DNA of 7,268 nt from contig JALWQD010000118.1 of NCBI GenBank assembly GCA_026994735.1, forward strand, positions 1 through 7,268, given 5' to 3'. A program made the translations under genes and the position numbers. The notes under the pieces are model-generated. The model saw only the letters and a list, made by a program, of their open reading frames with translations, made no database searches and was not told the origin of the DNA. This DNA is from Gammaproteobacteria bacterium. GTDB lineage: Bacteria > Pseudomonadota > Gammaproteobacteria > SZUA-140. This document shows, piece by piece, positions 1 to 7,200 of the stretch; the stretch's first letter is position 1; each line of letters begins with the position of its first letter.

Positions 1-28
1 GACACTGGGTCAGCAATCCTTTTTTATC

Positions 29-685
29 TCATACAGCGAGCATAGGTGCTTCGCCCGGCACAACCGTACTGCGACGACGATAGGAAAGCAGTGCGAAAAG
101 AAAAATAGCGCTCAGCATTAACCAACCTGCTGCTGGCAGAGGAGTAACAACCACCTCTGCACCGGCACCACTAAAATCAACGGCTAGCGGATGGGTAAAA
201 TTACTGGCGTCAAAATCCGCTTTGGAGAAGAAATTAAAACCCGTCAAAGAAGCCTCAACATTCACACCAGCACGTCCGACAGCAGCACTATCGAGCAACG
301 TAAAAACCAGTGAGCCCAAATTTCCCCCGAAGGTTCCGCTTGCAAAGTTAGCGATGGTCAGTGCACTGACTCGCCCCGGCGCACTATCCGTAGGGTCTTC
401 CGATACCAGCGGCGCATCAATACCCGCCGTCGCTGCGGGATCAAGGATCAACGAGGTATTGGCGATAAAACCACCGTATTGCAAACGGCTATCATCATAG
501 CTGATATCAACGCTGCCTATCGTTACTGGCGCATCATGAACGAAGAAAAGATCAAGAGAAACACTATCGCCAGCGACCGCACTCTGACTCGCTGGCGAAA
601 CCCACACGGTTGCTGCTTGCGTTTGCAACGCAACAAGCAGTAAGGCAAATAATAAAGCTCCCTGAAAAAATGACTTCATCCTCAT
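29..685 (-). CDS. Secreted cohesin-like protein with PLPA-type PEP-CTERM sorting tail
   Basis: Complete 218-residue protein. Residues 1-24 form a signal peptide: Arg/Lys near the start, a long Leu/Ala core, and a probable cut after TQA. Residues about 26-140 look like a cohesin-type beta sandwich: an opening V-x-V-S-P strand, AGDSVSLDL, then SVDISYDDSRLQY, and a later GNLGSLVFTLL strand. This is family resemblance by eye. The tail at 178-205 has TPLPAAGW (usual form VPLPA), a hydrophobic span at about 188-202 and RRR at 203-205. That is the tripartite PEP-CTERM signal cut by an exosortase (XrtD type for VPLPA tails) in the inner membrane before export to the surface. Oddly, 13 residues follow RRR; most such proteins end within a few. 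The first ATG is chosen because a GGGGGA tract lies 7 bases before it; a second ATG two codons on is the alternative. No exosortase gene is in the window. It is transcribed away from the giant propeller gene, from a probable sigma-54 promoter. Function beyond surface display is unknown. Confidence 0.88.
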   Translation of the reverse strand: MRMKSFFQGALLFALLLVALQTQAATVWVSPASQSAVAGDSVSLDLFFVHDAPVTIGSVDISYDDSRLQYGGFIANTSLILDPAATAGIDAPLVSEDPTDSAPGRVSALTIANFASGTFGGNLGSLVFTLLDSAAVGRAGVNVEASLTGFNFFSKADFDASNFTHPLAVDFSGAGAEVVVTPLPAAGWLMLSAIFLFALLSYRRRSTVVPGEAPMLAV

Positions 686-692
686 AAGTCTT

Positions 693-698
693 TCCCCC
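693..698 (-). promoter_or_regulatory. Ribosome binding site of the PLPA-CTERM gene
   Basis: On the minus strand GGGGGA precedes the ATG at 685 by 7 bases. Spacing to the next in-frame ATG (679) would be 13, so this site favours the first ATG. Confidence 0.55.
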
Positions 699-793
699 GC
701 ACACTAAGACATACATTTTATATAAACAACCTGAATACAACCGCAACAGCTAACACCCAGATTACTCTCCGACCTCACTAATAGAGTAGCAAA

Positions 794-809
794 AGCAACA
801 ATCAGGCCA
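794..809 (-). promoter_or_regulatory. Probable sigma-54 (RpoN) -24/-12 promoter for the PLPA-CTERM gene
   Basis: Read on the minus strand the sequence is TGGCCTGATTGTTGCT. The sigma-54 consensus is TGGCACG-N4-TTGC(A/T). The invariant GG (808-807) and GC (796-795) are exactly 10 bases apart, the G at the seventh position and the final T also agree, and only two consensus positions differ (AC replaced by CT). The start of transcription would be near 783, giving a leader of about 98 bases before the ATG at 685. Sigma-54 promoters need an NtrC-family activator; PEP-CTERM genes are known targets of one such activator, PrsR. The position, orientation and gene type all fit. Confidence 0.68.
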
Positions 810-1095
810 TAATTTACAAGCCATTGTTTTAACAAAAATAAGCTGTTCCCAAAAAGCAGAGCCCTTGATAACAATGTAAACTCTGCCGACGCCTGAAAAA
901 AACCGACGACACATTTAAAAAAATATATTTCCATAACAGTCAACAAGTTATAGAAATCAAGCAGCCCGGAGAGATTATTTCACAGCAAGCCATCATTTTC
1001 TTCCGCCCCGGGCCTGTCAGTATTTTTTACAGTCTGCAATAAAGGGTTCTTTCTGCGCTCGCTAAAGAGACTGGAAAAAATAAATATCTACATAC

Positions 1096-1108
1096 AATCA
1101 ATCTGTTA
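1096..1108 (+). promoter_or_regulatory. Candidate IHF binding site
   Basis: AATCAATCTGTTA matches the IHF consensus WATCAANNNNTTR at every defined position. An A-rich tract (about 1074-1087) lies on its 5' side, as is typical of strong IHF sites. It sits 7 bases before the plus-strand -24 element, centred near -40 from the predicted start. IHF commonly bends DNA between distant activator sites and sigma-54 promoters, which supports the promoter call. It is closer to the promoter than is typical, so the site may be fortuitous. Confidence 0.48.
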
Positions 1109-1115
1109 AAAACAA

Positions 1116-1131
1116 TGGCACTCTAATTGCA
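1116..1131 (+). promoter_or_regulatory. Sigma-54 (RpoN) -24/-12 promoter for the giant propeller gene
   Basis: TGGCAC-N5-TTGCA reproduces the core sigma-54 consensus, with GG (1117-1118) and GC (1129-1130) separated by exactly 10 bases. Transcription should start near 1142, leaving a leader of about 136 bases before the TTG start at 1278. No convincing sigma-70 promoter was found between here and the gene. The giant protein is therefore probably made only when an NtrC-type activator is switched on. The best known candidate in PEP-CTERM bacteria is PrsR, which is not encoded in this window. Confidence 0.8.
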
Positions 1132-1189
1132 TTTTCCCTGTCGCTACGGCCTGTTCTGAACTTGTTACAATCTATAGCAATATCAGAGC

Positions 1190-1214
1190 GCTGTCACATT
1201 CGACAGCCTGTCAC
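1190..1214 (+). repeat. Small dyad with CTGTCAC direct repeat in the leader of the giant gene
   Basis: GCTGTC (1190-1195) and GACAGC (1202-1207) form a perfect 6-bp inverted repeat around a 6-base spacer. CTGTCAC occurs at 1191-1197 and again at 1208-1214, overlapping the dyad. The elements lie about 50-70 bases downstream of the predicted sigma-54 start and 63 bases before the start codon. They could be a repressor site or an RNA hairpin in the leader. The arms are short and chance occurrence is possible. Confidence 0.35.
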
Positions 1215-1261
1215 CACAGATGCAAGCCGACAATAAAATTCAGATTCAGACGTATCTATCC

Positions 1262-1271
1262 AGGATGAGAG
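1262..1271 (+). promoter_or_regulatory. Purine-rich ribosome binding site for the TTG start
   Basis: AGGATGAGAG lies before TTG at 1278. The GAGAG part leaves 6 bases to the start codon and the AGGA part 12. It is not a perfect Shine-Dalgarno sequence, but it is the only purine tract near the only start that preserves the signal peptide. The in-frame stop at 1266-1268 rules out any earlier start in this frame. Confidence 0.5.
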
Positions 1272-1277
1272 CATACA

Positions 1278-4200
1278 TTGTATCGAATCAAGTGGTCTTT
1301 ATTCCCCCTCTACGCGACTGTTTACTGCCTGCTATTCGGCTTTGGCAACCTGGCCATGGCTTTACCCTGGGCACCGATCGGCCCCAATAACGCCTCCGTT
1401 TTTTCCCTCGCCAAAGCAGATAATGCCCCGTTGAAAATGCTCGCGGGCACCTTTTTCGGCGGCCTCTATCAGAGCGAAGATGGCGGTCAACACTGGCAAC
1501 ACCTGAAATCACCGTTTTCCAAGACAACGGTCTTCACAGTCGCCTATGCACCTGGATCAATAACCACCATCTATGCCGGCACATTCGACCAGGGCCTGTA
1601 CAAATCCACCGATGCCGGCAACAGCTGGCAAAAACTGGCCAATGGCTTGCAAGGAAACTCGATCAATGCCTTGAGCATTGCCCCCGACAAGCCGGCAACA
1701 CTGCTGGTTGCCACTGAACAGGGGCTCTATCGCAGTACGGATGGCGGTAAGCAATGGCAATCATCGCTCATTGCAGCGACTCCGCGAGCATTAACCTTCG
1801 TCCCTGGACACGCCGGCCTCGTTTACCTTGGCAGCCTCAAAAAGGGCGTCCTGCGCAGTCTCGACTATGGCCAAAGCTGGCAGACTTTCAAGCAAGGACT
1901 GGGGGCTATTGATATCAATGCGCTGCATGTTGGCAAGCGCGGACAGATCCTTGCCGCTTCTAATCAAGGGGCATACCGCCTTAATGCCGGACAGTCCCTA
2001 TGGGAAGATATCAGCTACAACTTACCCGGTGCGAAGATTAATGAACTCCAACAGCACCCTGCTGATGGTCGTTTGTTGGCAGCAACTGACGATGGCATCT
2101 ACAGCCTGGCACCAGCCAGCAGTCAATGGCAGCTTTGGGGGGCAGTACCGACACGCAGCCTACTCACGACCAAGGACGGCAGCCTGACCTATGTTGCAGC
2201 GACATTTTCCAAATTACTGGCGACCAGTGATCAAGGTGCAACTTTTTTCCCTGTTGATATGGGTATCCAGAATAGCTTTTCGGGCGCTCTGCTGAGCATC
2301 GCCAGCGGTGATCAGACCATTCTTTACAGTGGTTCTGGTCAGGGTATTCAGTTCAATTCCTCTTTTTTCTCCACCACCAGCAGCACTCATCCCTGGCAGA
2401 ATACCAGCGGCCTATCACAAGGTGTCTTTTCACTAGTGGCTGACCCTGTTGATCCATCGATACTCTATGCGGGCAGCGAATATGCCGGCGTCTGGAAGTC
2501 CACAGACTGGGGCAGCTCCTGGCAGAGCGCTGCCAATGGCATTATTCCAGGAACCATTTTCGCCTTATCCCAAGCAACACAAGGAAGCCATACGCTCTAT
2601 GCCGGGACCAGTTCCGGCCTCTACATCAGTCGTGACGAAGGTCTCAGCTGGCAACCTGAAAAAATCCATAGTCTGTCAAAACCTGTTCGCACCGTACTGG
2701 CCGACCCGATATTACCCGGAATCGCATATTTCTCCCTGCAATCCGGGGAGCTCTATCGCTCTATTGATGATGGCAACAGCTTTCAACTCGCGGCCAACGG
2801 CTTACCGGCCAATGACCCTGTCAAAATGCTTTCCTCGTCCCCCTTTGGCAATCTCTATGGTCTGACTGAATCGGGCCTGCTTTTTGCCACCCAGGACTAC
2901 CTCAACTGGTACCCTGTGCAACTGCCAGACAATATCACGGCTACCGCTATCAGCAATGACCCCCTACTGCCATGGCGCAGCTACCTGACGACAACGGATA
3001 AGGGTGTCTACCTGACAACATCTGCGGGGATTACCTGGCAAGCAGCTAACCGGGGCATGGCTGCCTTGCCATTCACATTCTCGATCACCGTCAATCCTCA
3101 GGACAGTCAACAGCTCTATGCTGGCACCATTGGCGGCATATATTTCTCACGTGATGGCGCTAACAGCTGGCAAAAAAGAGGCCTGGGTATTCCTGCCGAC
3201 GGCCATGTCACCCAGCTCGCCATCGATCCCCGTCAGCCTCAAACCCTCTTCGCCAGTGTCCGCAAGTATGGCATTTATCGTTCAGATGACAGCGGCCTCA
3301 ACTGGCAGGCTGTCGCTAACAGTAGTGGCCCTTACACACCTGTCGCAACGAGTACAACAACGGCAGCACGCGTTTTTATTGGCAGTGCCCGGCAAGGCAT
3401 TCAGATCAGCGAGGATAATGGCGGCACATTTACGGTTAGCAATACCGGTATGTCACTCTTTATTCGTTCATTGGCCATTGCGCCGCAACAAGCAGCCACC
3501 CTCTATGCAGCGTCACTCGTTGACGGCATGTTTCGCAGCGATAACAGCGGCAACAGCTGGCGTCAAATCGGCTTACGCGGGCGCAACCTCTTTGATATCA
3601 AAATCACGAGCAACCCGGACATCGCCTATGCCGCCACATCACGTGGCGTGGCCCGAACGCGTGATGGTGGCAACAGCTGGCAGGATTTGGGGCAACGTTC
3701 AGCCTTTGCTCTGAGCCTGAGCAGTGATGCACTGAACAGCCATCATTTGCTCATCGGCAGCCTTGACGGGCAAACCTACCATAGCCTTGATGGAGGCAGC
3801 AGCTGGGTCTCGAGCCAGTCAGGGCTACCAAAACAAAATATTATTGCCACGGCTATCAACCCGATAAATGGCCAGCTCTTCGCTGCCCCCGAAGGCGGCG
3901 GCCTGTACCGGAGCAGCAATCAGGGATCAGATTGGCAGGCCCTCCATGGCATCGCGACCAATTTGCCCATCACGGCGATTCTCGTACATCCTCTGACCGG
4001 CACAGTCCTTGCCGCGAGCAAGGGCCAGGGAGTTTTCAGCAGCCAGAACAACGGCAGCAGCTGGCAAAACAGCGGCCTCAGCGAACGTCAGCAAATCATT
4101 TCCCTGCAAGCATCTGCCAGCAACCCGGACAAGGTCTATGCCGCCACCTCATCCGGCGTTGCCATCAGCGATGATTTTGGCCAACACTGGCGTTCACTCG

Positions 4201-7200
4201 GACAACGCAGCCGTTTCGTCTTCAGCCTTCTGAGCACTCCTGGACAGGGCCAGGAACTCATCGCTGGCGGAGAATCCGGGCAATTATCCCGCAGCCTCGA
4301 CCAAGGCCGCAGCTGGCAAAGCCTGGAAGCCAATTTGCCCAAGGGCAACATACTGGCACAGACAATTGACAAGCAACGAAACCGTCACTACGTTGCTATT
4401 GAACGCGCCGGGGTTTACCGCAGCGATAACAATGGCCTGAGCTGGTCGGCAGGCAGCAACAGCATCAAGAACCTGCAAGTTCTCGACCTCCACGCCGACA
4501 ACAGCAGCGGCCGCGTCCTTCTGGCAACAAATGGCAATGGCCTTTTCAGCAGTGATGATGCCGGTCTGAGCTGGCAAGCAAACAGCGCTTTTCCCAGTCA
4601 ACAGATCGTCACCGACCTGCAGCCCCTTGCCAACAGGCAATTACTGGCAGCAACCGATACCGGCATCATGCTAACGGCTGACAACGGCAACAGCTGGTCA
4701 AGTCTGGCGCAGCAATCTGCCTTCGTTTTCGATCTGTTACGCAACCCGACGAATAGCCGTCAATGGTTTATCGGTGGTGCCAGCGGCGAAGTCTGGCGTA
4801 GTGATGATGCCGGCAGAAGCTGGTCACTGATCACTACCGGCCTGCCAAAACGCAATATGATTGCGCTGTCAATGAGCAGCGATGGCCGGCTCTATGTCAT
4901 TGCCGAAGGAGTGGGTGTCTTCAGTACGCTTGATGGTGGCAACAGCTGGCAGGCCATTGGCGCATCACAGCCTGCTCTCAGCACAGCGACCAGCATCAGC
5001 CAGGGTGACCAGGCCGGTGATCTGTTTGTCGGCACCAATGGCAACGGCCTGCTTGTCAGCCACGATCACGGCCAGACATGGCGTCAGGAAATAGCCGCCT
5101 TCGCTTCCCCTTTTCTGACAAAAATCTATCGTGACCCCCAACAGGCAGGGCGTTATTACCTGACGACAGCGAGTCAGACGACCAGCGACCCGGCGCTCTT
5201 CATCAGTCATGACAATGGCCTTAGTTGGCAGCCGAGCAGGCACCCGGGTCTACGCGGACAGATCAATGCCCTGGCGACTTCAGCCGCAGAAACAGACACC
5301 CTCATAACCGCCGCTAACGGCCAGCTATTGCGGTCAACGGATGCTGGCAACAGCTGGCAGATATTAGCGGCCCTGCCGGCAAGTTATCACCTTCTCAGCC
5401 TGAAAGTAGACGCCAGCAACCCGCGACATCTCGTCGCGGGCACATTGAACAGCGGCCTCATCAGAAGCCAGGATGGTGGTCTCAACTGGCAAGCCATTGC
5501 CAATACGCAAGGCGCAACGATTACCACCATTATCAAGGGGGCAACAGCCAATGAATGGCTTGCTGGCTCTCTTGGACAAGGTATTTTCGACAGTCAAAAC
5601 CAGGGACTCAACTGGCAACGTGGCCTGCTGCCGGAACAGCTTCATCGTTTCGTTCTGGCACTGGCAAGTGACGCGCAAGGAAACAGCATTTATGCCAGCA
5701 TCGAAAAACTTGGCATTCTCAAAAGCACAGATGGCGGTCGCCATTGGCAATTGCTGTCAACAGGCCTGAGTGCCACAGATATCACAAAGATCCTCGTCGA
5801 CCCGCTGGCCACAAACCGCCTTTATGCTGCCAGCGCCAGCCAGGGCATCTATTTCAGTAACAATGCTGGTTTGCTCTGGCAACAGGCCCAAACAACAGCC
5901 AATGGCGCAATTATCGCGGCTACTTTTGCCGCCGGCAACCGTGCCGGTGAAGTCTATGCCGGCACCCTCGGAGAGGGACTGTTATTATCAACAGACGGTG
6001 GCAATCACTGGCAATCCGGTTTCCAGGCAGATATCTCAAACGGTTACATTCTGGCCATCAAAGAAGCTGCTGACAATGCACAAAACCTCTTCCTGAGCAG
6101 TGAAAACAAAGGCCTTTTCAGAACTCAGGATGGCGCTCTCAACTGGACACAACAAACAACAGGCCTGCCTGGCGGTGTCGCCATCGACCACCTTTTGATC
6201 ACGACAGCACATGCACCCTATACACTGCTCGCCGGCAGTCGCCGACAAGGTGTCTTTATTAGCCAGGATAGCGGTCAACAATGGCGGACCAGCACCAGCG
6301 CCTATCCAGCGCTCAGCATCCGCGCATTATCAGGACCTCTGGCTAATCAGCGACTACTGGCGGCAACAGCACATCACGGCCTGCTTTACAGTCTAGATAA
6401 AGGCAACAGCTGGCAGGGAGGAACCCGTCTTGATCAGCGTGAACGTCTGATTACACAAGTCGCCCTTGCCGCCAACAATGATCAGATTATTTATGCCGCC
6501 GCCAGCGGCGAAGGCCTGATCAAGAGTCGTGATGGTGGCAATAGCTGGCAGTCACTGGCGACTGACAGCTTTGCGCCATTCATTTTGGCGCTGATGATTG
6601 ACCCGCAAGATCCATCAACCGTCTACATCGGCAGTGGCAGCGGTGTTTATATCAGCGAAGATGGTGGCCAGAACTGGCGCCCGCTCAACAACGGCCTGTT
6701 CAATACCAATGTCACCTCATTGGCTATCGACCCGCTCAATCGCTATCACATCTATGTTGGTACCGAAGGTGGTGGTGTTTTTGAACTCGACCGAACGCCT
6801 GCACCTGTCGATAGTGATGGTGATGGCATTGCTGATACGCAGGACTGCGCCCCCCAAGACCCCCGCATTGCTACTCTCCACACCTATTATTATGACTATG
6901 ATCAGGATGGCTTTGGTGGTGAGACAATACCTCCCAGCCAATCTTTTGGCCAACCCACCGTCGAGAGAATTTGTGCCCTGCAACCAAGCCCCGGCCAGGT
7001 TATCGACAGTGGCGACCCCAGCGACTTTAATGAATACCAATTCACGCAAATCATCGACAAACAGGGCCGCCGCTTTGCCGTTGACATGAGTACACTGGCG
7101 GAATCCGGCCAGTTTTTAAATAATGTCTTCCTCGATCTCGCTCCCGATGCCAGCACAGTCAACCTGCAATGGTCCGGCATCGAAGCCGGCCCTGGTAACT

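Larger units (their letters stand above)
686..1277. other. Divergent intergenic regulatory region with no credible gene
   Basis: This 592-base stretch is more AT-rich than the flanking genes and no frame in it looks coding. It contains two sigma-54 promoter matches pointing outward, with about 306 bases between their -24 elements. That is enough room for shared activator sites. Weak candidates for such sites are the dyads TTGTT-TT-AACAA (824-835), GCAGAG-N19-CTCTGC (856-886) and GCCCGG-N38-CCGGGC (964-1013), and a CCGACG direct repeat at 886-891 and 903-908. None can be tied to a known activator from sequence alone. No tRNA, riboswitch or transposon end was recognised. Confidence 0.75.
1440..6791 (+). 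repeat. Array of about 41 beta-propeller blades with Asp-boxes
   Basis: The Trp (or Phe) closing each Asp-box falls at residues 73, 117, 160, 201, 242, 284, 323, 373, 415, 458, 502, 544, 587, 631, 676, 718, 761, 801, 843, 886, 929, 971, 1013, 1056, 1099, 1140, 1182, 1224, 1268, 1317, 1360, 1404, 1446, 1490, 1534, 1578, 1623, 1669, 1712, 1757 and 1800. Spacing is 39-50, mostly 42-45. About 35 boxes fit [ST]-x-[DN]-x-[GA]-x-x-[WF]; about six (near 242, 284, 323, 373, 544 and 587) are degenerate. A last strand pair (VGTEGGGVFEL, to about 1838) closes the array without a box. At seven blades each this would be about six propellers, but blade number per propeller cannot be read from sequence. The DNA word ggcaacagctgg recurs at several boxes, for instance near 1617, 3668, 4936, 5345 and 6401. 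Confidence 0.9.

Noticed and set aside
715..746. Possible sigma-70 promoter on the minus strand (TTGCGG, 18 bases, TATAAA) close to the PLPA-CTERM gene.
   Set aside because: The -35 match is weak and such AT-rich hexamers are expected here by chance. The sigma-54 element at 794-809 is a more specific match. A secondary promoter remains possible.
735..760. A second sigma-54-like match on the minus strand (GGGTGTTAGCTGTTGC).
   Set aside because: The GG and GC are 11 bases apart instead of 10, a spacing sigma-54 does not tolerate well.
704..946. An 80-codon minus-strand frame in the intergenic region, rich in hydrophobic residues.
   Set aside because: It runs over the sigma-54 promoter and leader of the PLPA-CTERM gene, has no good ribosome site, and its hydrophobic look follows from AT-rich DNA.
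964..1030. GCCCGG/CCGGGC arms followed by a T-run, as an intrinsic terminator.
   Set aside because: The loop is 38 bases, the T-run is not directly after the stem, and no transcript would be expected to end there between two divergent promoters.
1356..1358. First in-frame ATG as start of the giant protein.
   Set aside because: It lies at residue 27, the penultimate residue of the signal peptide, so it would leave an exported-type protein with no export signal.
1265..1390. ATG at 1265 as start of the giant gene or of a small gene.
   Set aside because: It is in another frame, encodes only about 41 residues without a signal peptide before a stop, and overlaps the giant frame's real N-terminus.
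1617..6415. Recurrent ggcaacagctgg words as a CRISPR-like or mobile repeat.
   Set aside because: They are in frame, irregularly spaced and encode the G-N-S-W of the Asp-box, so protein repeats explain them.
1828..7180. Many other open frames of 60-200 codons on both strands within the giant gene.
   Set aside because: They lie inside the continuous repeat-coding frame, lack domains, and mirror its repeats in other frames; they are shadows.
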